A DNA stretch of 64,000 nucleotides from Acidobacteriota bacterium (GCA_012729555.1 JAAYCX010000044.1:25461-89460); one strand, 5' to 3'; positions 33,701-41,952 are shown, numbered from the stretch's first letter. Notes: a model not told the origin generated them from the letters alone. Numbers and translations are program-made.

Positions 33701-34316
33701 CTACGGCGGGCTGGACCACGTCCTGGCTTCGGGCCGCGACGTGAACATCCTGGTGCTCGACAGCGAGGTGTACAGTAACACCGGCGGGCAGATGTCCAAG
33801 GCCACCCCTCGGGCGGCCGTAGCCAAGTTCGCCGCCGGGGGGAAGCCCGCCTCCAAGAAGGACCTCGGGATGCACGCGATGAACTCCGGGGGCGCCTACG
33901 TGGCCTCGGTGGCCCTCGGGGCCAACGACGTACAGACCATCCGGGCGTTCCAGGAGGCCGAGGCCTTCCCCGGCCCCTCCATCATCATCGCCTACAGCCA
34001 CTGCATCGCCCACGGCTACGACATGATCCACGGGATGGATCAGCAGAAGGCGGCGGTCAACAGCGGCCACTGGATCCTCTACCGGTACAACCCGCTCCTG
34101 GCGATGGAGGGGAAGAACCCGCTGATCCTCGATTCCCGGCCGCCGACCATCCCGGTGAAGGACTACGCCTACGCCGAAACGCGTTACAAGATGCTGACGC
34201 TGAGCCAGCCCGAGGAGGCCAAGCGCCTCCTCGCCCTGGCCCAGGGCGACATCCGGGCCCGGCAGCAGCTCTACCGGCAGCTGGCGACCCTCGACTACGG
34301 CGTCGGGGAGGAGTAG
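30750..34316 (+). CDS. nifJ: Pyruvate:ferredoxin (flavodoxin) oxidoreductase, single-chain
   Basis: 1188 residues, full length for the homodimeric enzyme. Domains in order: alpha-type domain (Ala-Tyr-Arg-Thr-Ser-Glu, Tyr-Pro-Ile-Thr-Pro-Ser-Ser near 30), second alpha domain, gamma domain (about 420-620), a ferredoxin domain with Cys-Ile-Gln-Cys-Gly-Lys-Cys near 692 and Cys-Thr-Gly-Cys-Gly-Val-Cys near 752, and the TPP domain (Ala-Cys-Ala-Gly-Cys-Gly-Glu near 825, Gly-Gly-Asp-Gly-Trp-Ala near 972, Tyr-Ser-Asn-Thr-Gly-Gly-Gln near 1009). It converts pyruvate and CoA to acetyl-CoA, CO2 and reduced ferredoxin, or the reverse. ATG after AGAGGGTG. Confidence 0.96.
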   Translation: MERKRVTIDGNEAAAYIAYRTSEVIAIYPITPSSPMGEWADAWTARKVRNIWGMIPSVTEMQSEGGAAGAVHGALQAGALTTTFTASQGLLLMIPNMFKIAGELTPTVFNVTARTIATHALSIYGDHSDVMAVRSTGWAMLASGSVQEVMDMTLIAQAATLQARVPFVHFFDGFRTSHEIMKIEQLTDEDIRAMIDDDLVLAHRLRRLSPDNPVIRGTAQNPDVFFQAREAANPFYLAAPAIVQKAMDRFAAVVGRQYHLFDYVGAPDAERVIVLMGSGAEAAEETVEYLADRKEKVGVLKVRLYRPFSGEAMLRALPRSVRALAVLDRTKEPGAGGEPLYKDVVTAIAESFSAGTLPLTGFPKVVGGRYGLSSKEFTPAMIRGVFEELKKENPKNYFSVGIHDDVTDNSIDYDPGFSVEGDVTRCLFYGLGADGTVGANKNSIKIIGEDTLNHAQGYFSYDSRKSGTVTVSHLRFGAKPIRSTYLVDKANFIACHQFVFLERYDMLRDAVEGATFLLNSPYGPDEVWDRIPRSVQQRIIDRKIRFYVIDGYKVAKETGMGARVNTIMQTCFFAISGVLPRDEAIDAIKKSIQKTYGSKGEEVVRKNFRAVEETLANLFEVEVPASPTSSIEKPPAVPEEAPDFVQTFTARIIEGEGDRLPVSAFSVDGTFPTGTARWEKRNIALEIPSWDPNTCIQCGKCAISCPHASIRIKAYDARHLETAPPTFKHMQAKGKDLEPGMMYTVQVAPEDCTGCGVCVGMCPARNRKEPRLKAINMVPQPPVRLAERENFRFFLELPEYDRRLLRLSSVKTTQLLEPLFEFSGACAGCGETPYIKLLTQLFGDRALIANATGCSSIYGANLPTTPYTRNRDGRGPAWSNSLFEDNAEFGLGFRLTVDQHAEVARELVRALAPRIGDELAGRLLDADQSTEAGIFDQRERVAALKDRLRGTDSLEARSLLTLADNLVKKSVWIVGGDGWAYDIGYGGLDHVLASGRDVNILVLDSEVYSNTGGQMSKATPRAAVAKFAAGGKPASKKDLGMHAMNSGGAYVASVALGANDVQTIRAFQEAEAFPGPSIIIAYSHCIAHGYDMIHGMDQQKAAVNSGHWILYRYNPLLAMEGKNPLILDSRPPTIPVKDYAYAETRYKMLTLSQPEEAKRLLALAQGDIRARQQLYRQLATLDYGVGEE

Positions 34317-34340
34317 GCTCCCGCCGTCGGACCGCGCGGG

Positions 34341-35543
34341 TCAGCGGAGGAGCCACATTCCCGCGGCCATCGTCAGGAGCGTGAGGGGCAGGCCGGTCCG
34401 GAAGTATTCCGCGAAACCGATCCGCGCCTTCCGCCCGGCCTTCTGGATGACGATCAGGTTGGCGACCGACCCCAGGAGGGTCAGGTTCCCGGCCAGGGTG
34501 GAGGCCATCGACAGCAGCAGCCAGCCGCGCTCCGGATCGCCGAGGGCGGGGATCAGCGGCTTGAAGAGGAGGACCGCCGGCACGTTGCTTACGAGGTTGG
34601 ACAGGAGCGCGGCGGCGGCGCTGAACACGATCGGGCGCTCCAGCCCGCTGCCCGCGGCGCGCACCAGCGCGTCGGACGACATCAGGGTCTTCTCGACCCC
34701 GGCGATGACGATGAAAAGGCCGATGAAGAGCACCAGCAGCGAAAAATCGATCTCCCGGTAGATCCTCTCCGGCTTGAGCTTCCGCGTCAGGAGCAGGAGC
34801 GCCGCGGCCACGATCGCCACCTCCGCGACCGGCCATCCCGAGAAGAAGCCGATGAGCATGAGGGCGGAGACGGTGAGCGATTTCCAGGCCAGCGGGCGGT
34901 GGATGCGCGTGCGGCGCGGAGCGACCGCGAGGGTCTCCGCGCGGCGGAATTCGCCGCGGTAGACGAGGGCGATGACGAGAAACGTCAGGACCAGCCCGAC
35001 GGCGGCCACGGGGCCGAGCGCGGCGGCGAAGGTGCGGTAGGGGATGCCGGAAAAGGCCCCGATCATCATGTTCTGGGGGTTCCCCGTGATGGTGGCCACG
35101 CTGCCGATATTGGATCCCATGGCCACCGCGAGCAGGTAGGGGACCGGGTTGCGCCCGAGGGCGAGGGCCATGTCCAGCACGAGGGGGGTCAGGACCAGGC
35201 AGACGGTGTCGTTGACGAAGAAAGCGGAGAAGACGCCGGAGACGAGGATGACGGCGGCCAGGAGCGTGAGCGGGTGGCGGGCGTGCTCGACCGACCACGC
35301 GCTCACGGCGGCGAAGACGCCCGAAACGCGGAGGTTGGCCGCCACGATCATCATCCCGAACAGGAGCAGGATCGTGTTGTGGTCGACGGCGGCCCAGGCC
35401 TCCTCCAGGGTGAGCACCTCGAACGCCATCATCAGGCTGGCGCCGATGATGGCCGCTCCGGTGCGGTCCACCCGGAAGCCGGGCAACCGCCCCAGAGCCA
35501 GCACGAGATAGGTCCCCAGGAAAATCAGCGCGGCCGCGAGCAC
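34341..35543 (-). CDS. SLC13/ArsB-NhaD superfamily anion or cation permease
   Basis: 400 residues with about 11 membrane segments in two halves. Hallmarks are Phe-Phe-Val-Asn-Asp-Thr-Val-Cys-Leu near residue 110, then Ser-Asn-Ile-Gly-Ser-Val-Ala-Thr-Ile-Thr-Gly-Asn-Pro-Gln-Asn near 150, and a matching Leu-Leu-Ser-Asn-Leu-Val-Ser-Asn-Val-Pro-Ala in the second half. This is the ion-transporter superfamily that includes ArsB, NhaD and dicarboxylate carriers. It is 20 kb from the arsenic genes and has no arsR beside it, so an anion such as a dicarboxylate or sulfate is as likely as arsenite. Confidence 0.85.
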   Translation of the reverse strand: MLAAALIFLGTYLVLALGRLPGFRVDRTGAAIIGASLMMAFEVLTLEEAWAAVDHNTILLLFGMMIVAANLRVSGVFAAVSAWSVEHARHPLTLLAAVILVSGVFSAFFVNDTVCLVLTPLVLDMALALGRNPVPYLLAVAMGSNIGSVATITGNPQNMMIGAFSGIPYRTFAAALGPVAAVGLVLTFLVIALVYRGEFRRAETLAVAPRRTRIHRPLAWKSLTVSALMLIGFFSGWPVAEVAIVAAALLLLTRKLKPERIYREIDFSLLVLFIGLFIVIAGVEKTLMSSDALVRAAGSGLERPIVFSAAAALLSNLVSNVPAVLLFKPLIPALGDPERGWLLLSMASTLAGNLTLLGSVANLIVIQKAGRKARIGFAEYFRTGLPLTLLTMAAGMWLLR

Positions 35544-35618
35544 GAGGCTATTTTGCTCCTTGCTTTTGCGATTTCAAGCGGATAAATCATGGTCGGGCGG
35601 GGAATTGGGGAGGTGCGG

Positions 35619-36704
35619 ATGAAACGTATCCTGCTGATGGGGGCCGGGAAGGTGGGGGCGCTGATCGCCTGCCTCCTTTCGGAGTCGGGCGATTACGAAC
35701 TGGTCGTGGGGGATTCGGACCGGGATGCCGTGCGGCGCCTCCGGGCTACCGCCTGCGCCGGGGTGGAACTGCACCAGGTCGACGCCTCCGATCCCGCGGC
35801 GCTCGAGAGCTTCATCGGCGCCCACCCGGCCGAGGCCGTCATCTCCTGCCTGCCGTATTACGGCAACTTCGCGGTCTCGGAGGCCGCGCTGCGCCACGGC
35901 CTGCACTACTTCGACCTCACCGAGGACGTGGAGGTGGCGCGCCACATCGCCCGGATCAGCGCCGGCGCGCCGGTGGCCTTCGTGCCCCAGTGCGGCCTGG
36001 CCCCCGGGTTCATCAGCATCATCGCCAACGAGCTCATGAAACATTTCGACGAACTCGACACGGTGAAATTGCGGGTGGGGGCGCTTCCGGTCAACCCCGG
36101 CAACGCGCTGAAGTATTCGCTGACCTGGTCGACCGACGGTCTGATCAACGAGTACGGCAACCTGTGCACCGGGGTCGAGGAGGGCAGGACGACGACCCTC
36201 CTGCCCCTCGAGGGGTACGAGACGATCTCGGTGGACGGTCTCCTCTACGAGGGATTCAACACCTCCGGCGGCCTCGGCACCCTGGCGGAAACCTACCGGG
36301 GGAGGGTGCGGACGCTCAACTACAAGACGCTGCGCTACCCCGGGCACTGCGAGAAGATGCAGTTCCTGATGCAGGACCTGAAGCTCAACCGGGACCGCGG
36401 CACGCTCAAGCGCATCCTGGAGGCGGCCGTGCCCCGGACCCACCAGGACGTGGTCCTCGTGTACGTCTCCGTGACCGGGAAGCAGGACGGCGCGCTGTTC
36501 GAGGAGAACTACGTCAGGAAATTCTACCCCCGGGAGATCTCCGGCCGCCCCTGGGCCGCCATCCAGGTCACCACGGCCAGCGCCCTGTGCGCGGTGGCGG
36601 ACACGGTGCTGCAATCGGGGCGCCCGCCGCGGGGGTTCGTCACCCAGGAGAGTTTCGGGTATCCCGATTTCATCGCCAACCGATTCGCGAACGCCTACGC
36701 CTGA
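35619..36704 (+). CDS. Saccharopine-dehydrogenase-family oxidoreductase
   Basis: 361 residues. It opens with Leu-Leu-Met-Gly-Ala-Gly-Lys-Val-Gly, an NAD(P) binding loop, and has a second-strand acid (Val-Gly-Asp-Ser-Asp). Cys-Leu-Pro-Tyr-Tyr and Tyr-Phe-Asp-Leu-Thr-Glu near 85-110 are family motifs, and Cys-Gly-Leu-Ala-Pro-Gly-Phe follows. The C-terminal catalytic domain resembles lysine-dehydrogenase or saccharopine-reductase type enzymes. Cytoplasmic amino-acid metabolism is likely; direction and substrate are not clear. GGGGAGGT lies just before the ATG. It stands alone, divergent from the permease. Confidence 0.82.
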   Translation: MKRILLMGAGKVGALIACLLSESGDYELVVGDSDRDAVRRLRATACAGVELHQVDASDPAALESFIGAHPAEAVISCLPYYGNFAVSEAALRHGLHYFDLTEDVEVARHIARISAGAPVAFVPQCGLAPGFISIIANELMKHFDELDTVKLRVGALPVNPGNALKYSLTWSTDGLINEYGNLCTGVEEGRTTTLLPLEGYETISVDGLLYEGFNTSGGLGTLAETYRGRVRTLNYKTLRYPGHCEKMQFLMQDLKLNRDRGTLKRILEAAVPRTHQDVVLVYVSVTGKQDGALFEENYVRKFYPREISGRPWAAIQVTTASALCAVADTVLQSGRPPRGFVTQESFGYPDFIANRFANAYA

Positions 36705-36819
36705 TCCGCGCGCGCTTCCAAAAATCTTGCGTCCGCGCCGGAATCCCCTATAATGAAGACCAAAGGCTCGACCGGACACCCAACGACCGGGATTTGATGT
36801 ATTTCAGAAAGGCGGTACC

Positions 36820-38073
36820 ATGAAAACGCCGGGATTGCGCATGATGCTGTTCGCAGCGGCCCTTGCCGCCGGCATGAGTCTCAATGCCGGGCTGGCGGCC
36901 GACTGCGTGGATTGCCACAAGAACGTCACCCCCAACATCGTGACCGACTGGGAGCTGAGCAAGCACGGGCAGATGGGGATGGACTGCGCCGTGTGCCACG
37001 GCTCGGACCATGTCTCCGCCACCGATGTCGCCAAGACGAAGATTCCCACCCCGGACACCTGCGCCACCTGCCACGACGCCCGGGTGCAGCAGTACAAGAA
37101 GGGAAAACACGCCCTGGCCTGGGCTTCGATGAAGGCGATGCCCACCATGCACTGGCAGCCCTCCATCGTCACCGACGGGATGAAGGGGTGCGGCGGCTGC
37201 CACAAGATCGGGGTCAAGACCGAGGCGGAGATCAAGGACCTGAAGAAGAACAATCCCGGCTACGGCACGGCCTCCTGCGACGCCTGCCACACGCGGCACA
37301 CCTTCTCGGTCGTCGAGGCGCGGCAGCCGCAGGCGTGCCAGACCTGCCACATGGGTTTCGACCACCCCCAGTGGGAGATGTATTCCTCCTCCAAGCACGG
37401 CGTGCGCGCCCTGCTCAAACAGAACAAGGTTCTGCCGGAAGGGACGGCCGCCCCTACCTGCCAGACCTGCCACATGCAGGAGGGAAATCACGAAGTCCGG
37501 ACCGCCTGGGGTTTCCTGGGGCTGCGGCTCCCCATGCCGGGGGACATCATCTGGGCCGAGGACCGCAAGACCATCTTTCAGGCTATCGGGGTTCTCGACC
37601 CTGCCGGCAATCCCACCGAGCGTCTCGACGCGGTGAAGAAGATCGATCTGCTGCGCACCACGCAGGAGGAGTGGCAGAAGGAACGGGACAAGACCCTCAA
37701 TACCTGCCGGCAGTGCCACTCGGCCAGCTTCGCCGGGTCGGAACTGCTCAAGGGGGACCAGATGATCAAGGAGATCGATCACCTGATGGCCGAGGCGATC
37801 CGCGTCGTCGCCGGGCTGTATAAAGACGGGGTCCTCAAGCAACCCAAGTCCTACGCCTACGCCTTCCCCGACCTCCTGGCGTTCCAGGACGCCCCGACTT
37901 CGATCGAGACCAAGCTGTTCGTGATGTTCCTCGAGCACCGGAACCGGGCGTTCCAGGGGATGTTTCATGCCAGCCCCGATTACGCCTGGTGGTACGGCTA
38001 CAGCGAGATGCAGAGCGACCTGACCGAGATCAAGTACATGGCGGAGGAGATGCGCAAGGCGAAGGGGAAATAG
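36820..38073 (+). CDS. Exported octaheme c-type cytochrome of the hydroxylamine oxidoreductase (HAO) family
   Basis: 417 residues with a signal peptide (1-27). Eight Cys-x-x-Cys-His motifs are present (first Cys29-Val-Asp-Cys-His33, then Cys-Ala-Val-Cys, Cys-Ala-Thr-Cys, Cys-Gly-Gly-Cys, Cys-Asp-Ala-Cys, two Cys-Gln-Thr-Cys, and Cys-Arg-Gln-Cys), matching the HAO heme count. Phe-Asp-His-Pro-Gln-Trp-Glu-Met-Tyr and a late Ser-Pro-Asp-Tyr-Ala-Trp-Trp-Tyr-Gly are HAO-like. Periplasmic. Relatives oxidise hydroxylamine or reduce nitrite or hydroxylamine. No quinol partner, NapC-like gene or heme lyase is adjacent. The ATG at 36820 lies 7 nt after GGCGG, a weak ribosome site. Confidence 0.88.
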   Translation: MKTPGLRMMLFAAALAAGMSLNAGLAADCVDCHKNVTPNIVTDWELSKHGQMGMDCAVCHGSDHVSATDVAKTKIPTPDTCATCHDARVQQYKKGKHALAWASMKAMPTMHWQPSIVTDGMKGCGGCHKIGVKTEAEIKDLKKNNPGYGTASCDACHTRHTFSVVEARQPQACQTCHMGFDHPQWEMYSSSKHGVRALLKQNKVLPEGTAAPTCQTCHMQEGNHEVRTAWGFLGLRLPMPGDIIWAEDRKTIFQAIGVLDPAGNPTERLDAVKKIDLLRTTQEEWQKERDKTLNTCRQCHSASFAGSELLKGDQMIKEIDHLMAEAIRVVAGLYKDGVLKQPKSYAYAFPDLLAFQDAPTSIETKLFVMFLEHRNRAFQGMFHASPDYAWWYGYSEMQSDLTEIKYMAEEMRKAKGK

Positions 38074-38107
38074 CCCCTCGTTTCCCAAAACGCCGCAAGG
38101 GCCAACC

Positions 38108-38139
38108 GCGGGCCGCCTCCGGGCGGCCCGCTCTGTTTT
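38108..38139 (+). terminator. Rho-independent terminator of the octaheme cytochrome gene
   Basis: Stem GCGGGCCGCC (38108-38117), loop TCCG, complement (38122-38131), then TCTGTTTT. It lies 35 nt after the stop and before the convergent methyltransferase gene. Confidence 0.85.
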
Positions 38140-38152
38140 CCGGGGTTGTCTC

Positions 38153-38737
38153 TCAGTTCCTGCGCAGGGGGGTGGTGTAGAGCATGAGGATGTGACTGGC
38201 GTTGTCCTCGTTGGAAATCACCGTCCTGGTCTCGTCCGGGATGATGCCGTCCAGCCCGTAATCGTGGCAAACGATCCGCGAGCCCGGTTTCAGTTTTTCC
38301 AGCTGGGGCAGGAGGCGGCGGTTCATTTCGGGGAGCAGGTAGATGGGGAGGACGGTGGCCTCGGCCAGGTCGACCTTGAAGATGTCCTCCTGGATGATCT
38401 CGACCAGGTTCCCGACCCCGTTTCTGGCCACGTTCTCCCGGGACTCCCGGACGCGCACCGGGTCGATGTCGTAGCCGACGGCGCGGCACCCGTACTTCTG
38501 GGCCGCCAGCACCAGCATGCGGCCGTCGCCGCACCCGAGGTCGTAGACCACGTCCTGCTTTTTGACACCCGCCATCCGGAGCATGGTGGAAACCACGTCG
38601 TAGGGGGTCCCCACGTAGACCACGTCCGGGGTGCGCATCCACCCGGGGTCCCCTTCATCTCCCGGGGCCACGGCACCCAGGGCCAGGGAGGCCCCGATAA
38701 CGGCCAGTGCCGGCAAAATCCGCAGTTTTCGATGCAT
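38153..38737 (-). CDS. Class I SAM-dependent methyltransferase-like protein with an N-terminal signal peptide
   Basis: 194 residues. Residues 1-25 read as a signal peptide (Arg-Lys start, Ala/Leu-rich core, Gly-Ala-Val-Ala-Pro). The rest is a methyltransferase fold: Val-Tyr-Asp-Leu-Gly-Cys-Gly-Asp-Gly-Arg (motif I, about 65-74), an acidic end of strand 2 (Gly-Tyr-Asp-Ile-Asp-Pro), and Gln-Glu-Asp-Ile-Phe. SAM is cytoplasmic, so an exported methyltransferase is odd; the leader may instead be a membrane anchor, or the protein may have another role. GAGGA lies about 7 nt before the ATG. The LRR gene lies 23 nt upstream on the same strand. Confidence 0.78.
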   Translation of the reverse strand: MHRKLRILPALAVIGASLALGAVAPGDEGDPGWMRTPDVVYVGTPYDVVSTMLRMAGVKKQDVVYDLGCGDGRMLVLAAQKYGCRAVGYDIDPVRVRESRENVARNGVGNLVEIIQEDIFKVDLAEATVLPIYLLPEMNRRLLPQLEKLKPGSRIVCHDYGLDGIIPDETRTVISNEDNASHILMLYTTPLRRN

Positions 38738-38760
38738 GATCCGTCCTCTCTTGCAGGGTT

Positions 38761-39534
38761 CTAGCGAAAGATCGCCAGCATGGGAAAGCGCTGTACGATG
38801 CCGTGAACGGCCATGTCTCCGAGGGGTGTCCCCTCGGCGTAGACGATCCGGAGGTTGGGCATGGAAAGGAAGGACTGGAGATCGCCGTCCCGGATATCGC
38901 ACCGCATGATGTTGAGTTCGTTCAGCCGGGGCATCCCTTCCAGGCTGGCGATCCCCGCTCCCGTGACCTTGGTGTCGGCCAGCGCCAGGACCTCCAGCTG
39001 CCGGAGGCGGGCGACGGCCTCCATGGCGTTGTCGCCGACCGGGTTCCCGCTCAGGTTCAGCACGGTCAGGGACTTGGACGTCAGGTGCTTGAGCACGGCG
39101 CCGTCGGTGCCGGTGTGCCGGAGTGCGAGGGCCTCCAGGTTCGGCAGGCCGGAAAGCCAGGGGAGCGGATTCGCGCCGAGATCGATGTCGTGAATATAGA
39201 GGCGCCGGAGCGCGGTGGCATTCTGGAGGTGGGCCAGCCCTGCAGGGGTGACGCGGCCTCCGCCGATCTCGAGCCATTCGAGGCTGCGGAGGGCGGGCAG
39301 GCGGGCGAGCGCCTCGTCGGTGAACTGGCCCTGGTCGGCCTCGATCCAGCGCACGACCCCCTCCGGGTCCCGCTGCAGGGGGATGCCGAGGCGCGTGAGG
39401 GCCTCGGCCGCGGCGGTCTCGGCGGCCCGCGGCTCGTGCGCGGCCGCGGCCTGGTCGGCGAAGGCGGCCGCGGGGGCGCCCGCGGGCGACAGCAGCGCCG
39501 CCGTCAGACATATTCTGCGTATCCAAAGCTTCAT
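38761..39534 (-). CDS. Exported leucine-rich-repeat protein
   Basis: 257 residues with a signal peptide (1-25). From about residue 60 there are roughly eight bacterial LRR units of about 23 residues (Leu-Pro-Ala-Leu-Arg-Ser-Leu-Glu-Trp-Leu, Leu-Pro-Asn-Leu-Glu-Ala-Leu-Ala-Leu, Leu-Thr-Val-Leu-Asn-Leu-Ser-Gly-Asn-Pro and so on). Such domains bind proteins or polysaccharides. GAGGAGG precedes the ATG at 39534. It probably forms a transcript with the exported methyltransferase-like gene downstream. No enzyme domain is present. Confidence 0.82.
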   Translation of the reverse strand: MKLWIRRICLTAALLSPAGAPAAAFADQAAAAHEPRAAETAAAEALTRLGIPLQRDPEGVVRWIEADQGQFTDEALARLPALRSLEWLEIGGGRVTPAGLAHLQNATALRRLYIHDIDLGANPLPWLSGLPNLEALALRHTGTDGAVLKHLTSKSLTVLNLSGNPVGDNAMEAVARLRQLEVLALADTKVTGAGIASLEGMPRLNELNIMRCDIRDGDLQSFLSMPNLRIVYAEGTPLGDMAVHGIVQRFPMLAIFR

Positions 39535-39626
39535 TCCGGCCTCCTCTTCGGCGTTCCATAATAGCTTGGAAACCGATCCGCGGCCATCATTAAAGTGGCA
39601 CGCGGAGAGGGGGGGCGCCGGGGGGC

Positions 39627-40775
39627 CTAGTCCAGTTTCTTGTGGAACCGGAGGGCGCTGAGGACGAAAACCGCCAGGCCGACCAGGCCGAGCGCGGCGA
39701 TCTCCTGCCACATTGCCGGCGCGCCCACCCCTTTCAGGAAAAGGTCGCGGGCGATCTGCATGAAGTAGCGCAACGGATTCAGGTAGGTCACCAGCTGTAC
39801 GGCAGGGGGCATGTTTCGGATCGGGAAGGCGAAGCCGCTCAACAGCATCGCCGGCATGAAGAAGAAGAAGGAGAGCATCATCGCCTGCTGCTGGGTGCGC
39901 GACAGGGTGGAGATGAAAAGGCCCACGCCCAAAGTCGTCAGCAGGAAGAGGATGGAGCAGAACATCAGCAGGGGGATGCTTCCGCGCAGGGGGATGCCGA
40001 ACACCAGCAGGGCGGCGACTACGATGAAGAGGACCTCAAAGACGCCGATCAGGGCGAAAGGGAGGAGCTTCCCCAGCATCAGCTCGAACGGGCGCACCGG
40101 GGTCACCATCAGCTGCTCCATGGTCCCGAGCTCCTTTTCCCGCACGATGCTCATGGCCGTGAGCATGATGGTCACCAGGGCGATGATGTTGACGATGACG
40201 CCGGGGACGAAATAGACGCGGCTGCGCAGGTCGGGGTTGAACCAGACCCGGTCCTCCGCCGTCAGGACCGGGATGACGGCCGGAACCGGGGGCCCCACGG
40301 CCGGGGAGGGCGGGGCCTTGGGGCGGGCGGCTCCGACGGCGGCGCCGTAGGAGGCGACGATCCGGGTGGCGTAGCTGGAGACGATCGACGCGGTGTTGGA
40401 GTTGGTGCCGTCGACGAGGATCTGTACCCCGGCGGTGTTCCCGCGCATGACGTCGCGGCCGAATCCCGGGAGCAGGCGGACCACGGCGTCGACCGCCCCG
40501 CGGTCGAGGAGTTCGCGGATTTCCCCCTCGCTCTCCGGCGTGGCTGTCAGTGCGAAGTAGCGCGAGTTGCGGAAGGCGTCCCCGAGCTCGCGGCTTTCGG
40601 GGGTCCGGTCCGCGTCCATCCATCCCAGCCGCGCCTTTTCCACGTCCAGGTTGACGGCGTAACCGAAGAGGATCAGCTGGAGAATGGGGGGGCCGACCAG
40701 CAGCGCCAGGGACCGGGGGTCCTTGAGCGTCTGGATGAATTCCTTCCGGATGATCGCCGCGATGCGGTTCCACAT
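39627..40775 (-). CDS. ABC-2 type transporter permease (YbhR/YhhJ-like), second copy
   Basis: 382 residues. One N-terminal membrane segment (about 23-43) is followed by a large outer loop (about 45-175) and five C-terminal segments with the ABC-2 signature Glu-Lys-Glu-x-Gly-Thr-Met-Glu-Gln-Leu-Met-Val-Thr-Pro near 245. It lies 4 nt after the stop of its paralogue, so the two are cotranscribed and likely form a heterodimer. No ATP-binding subunit or membrane-fusion protein is within the window. Export of a drug-like or lipid substrate is the usual role. Confidence 0.88.
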   Translation of the reverse strand: MWNRIAAIIRKEFIQTLKDPRSLALLVGPPILQLILFGYAVNLDVEKARLGWMDADRTPESRELGDAFRNSRYFALTATPESEGEIRELLDRGAVDAVVRLLPGFGRDVMRGNTAGVQILVDGTNSNTASIVSSYATRIVASYGAAVGAARPKAPPSPAVGPPVPAVIPVLTAEDRVWFNPDLRSRVYFVPGVIVNIIALVTIMLTAMSIVREKELGTMEQLMVTPVRPFELMLGKLLPFALIGVFEVLFIVVAALLVFGIPLRGSIPLLMFCSILFLLTTLGVGLFISTLSRTQQQAMMLSFFFFMPAMLLSGFAFPIRNMPPAVQLVTYLNPLRYFMQIARDLFLKGVGAPAMWQEIAALGLVGLAVFVLSALRFHKKLD

Positions 40776-40779
40776 GGTT

Positions 40780-41907
40780 TCAGGCCACCTTCTGTTTGAG
40801 TTTGCGGAGCACGATCAGGTAGATCAGCGCCGCGTAGGCCGCGAGCAGTCCCACCTCCAGGAAGAGGACCTCGATGCCGACCCCGCGCAGAAAAATGCCC
40901 TTGAGAATCGTGACGAAATAGCGGGTCGGGAAGAGATGACTGATGATCCGGACCGGGAGCGGCATGTTTTCGATCGCGAACACGAACCCGGACAGGAGGA
41001 ACGCGGGGAGGAAGGAGCTGAGCATCGCCAGCTGGTAGGCGACCAGCTGGGACCGGGTCAGCGCCGACACCAGGATGCCCCAGAACAGGGCGCCGACCAG
41101 GAACAGGCAGCCGGAAAAGGCCAGGAACAGAAGGCTCCCCATCAGGGGCACGCCGAAGATGAGGACCCCGATCACCACCGTCAGGACCATGTCGACGACC
41201 CCGAGAACGAAATAGGCGCTCATTTTCCCGAGCGCGACCTCGGCCGGGCGCAGGGGCGTGGAGAGCAGCTGTTCCATCGTCCCCATCTCCCATTCGCGCG
41301 CCAGGGTCAGGGAAGTCATGAGCGCCCCGATGATCATGAGAATCAGCGCGATCAGCCCCGGGACGATGTAGTTCCTCGATTTCAGGTCGCTGTTGTACCA
41401 GACGCGCAGCCGCGCGTCGACGGCCGGGCGGGCGCCGGCCGCTTTTGCGGGCGCCGGGGAGCGCAGCGAGTCCGCCAGGGGCCGGATGATGCCGGTGGCG
41501 TAGGCGAGGGCGATGGAGGCGGTGTTGGAATCGCTGCCGTCGAACAGGAGCTGGACCTGGGGATTGCGGCCGGAAGCCAGGTCCCGGGCGTAGTCCCGGG
41601 GGATGACGATGCCGAGCATGCACTCGTTGCGGTCGATGGAGTGTTCGATCTCGCGGTACCCGTCCGCGTCCCCCAGGATCTGGAAATAGCGCGACAGTTC
41701 GAAGCGCGAGACCAGGTCGCGGCTGGCGGGGGAGCGGTCGGCGTCGTAAACGAGCGCGGGGATCCGGTCGACGTCGAGCGTCAGCGCGTACCCGAACAGG
41801 AGGATCATCAGGATCGGAAGTGCCAGCGCCATGACGAGACTGATCGGGTCGCGCAGGATGTGGAGAAACTCCTTGCGCGCCGCGGCCCGGGTTCTTCGCA
41901 GGTTCAT
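40780..41907 (-). CDS. ABC-2 type transporter permease (YbhS-like), first copy
   Basis: 375 residues, same layout as the downstream gene: one N-terminal segment, a large outer loop, and five segments. It contains Glu-Trp-Glu-Met-Gly-Thr-Met-Glu-Gln-Leu-Leu-Ser-Thr-Pro-Leu-Arg-Pro. The ATG at 41907 follows GAGGGAG; an in-frame ATG 24 nt upstream lacks a ribosome site. In the ybhFSR type of system an ATPase gene precedes the two permeases; here the upstream neighbour is a Kef antiporter, so the ATPase must be elsewhere or lost. Confidence 0.88.
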   Translation of the reverse strand: MNLRRTRAAARKEFLHILRDPISLVMALALPILMILLFGYALTLDVDRIPALVYDADRSPASRDLVSRFELSRYFQILGDADGYREIEHSIDRNECMLGIVIPRDYARDLASGRNPQVQLLFDGSDSNTASIALAYATGIIRPLADSLRSPAPAKAAGARPAVDARLRVWYNSDLKSRNYIVPGLIALILMIIGALMTSLTLAREWEMGTMEQLLSTPLRPAEVALGKMSAYFVLGVVDMVLTVVIGVLIFGVPLMGSLLFLAFSGCLFLVGALFWGILVSALTRSQLVAYQLAMLSSFLPAFLLSGFVFAIENMPLPVRIISHLFPTRYFVTILKGIFLRGVGIEVLFLEVGLLAAYAALIYLIVLRKLKQKVA

Positions 41908-41952
41908 GCGCTCCCTCTCCCATTTCCGCACGCCGGCCGGGCCGGCATGCTC

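Noticed and set aside
30582..34070. Minus-strand open frame of about 1160 codons opposite nifJ
   Set aside because: Shadow of a full-length conserved enzyme; no ribosome site or domain.
34341..35543. Calling this permease ArsB
   Set aside because: The fold is shared by several transporters and no arsenic regulator or operator is near.
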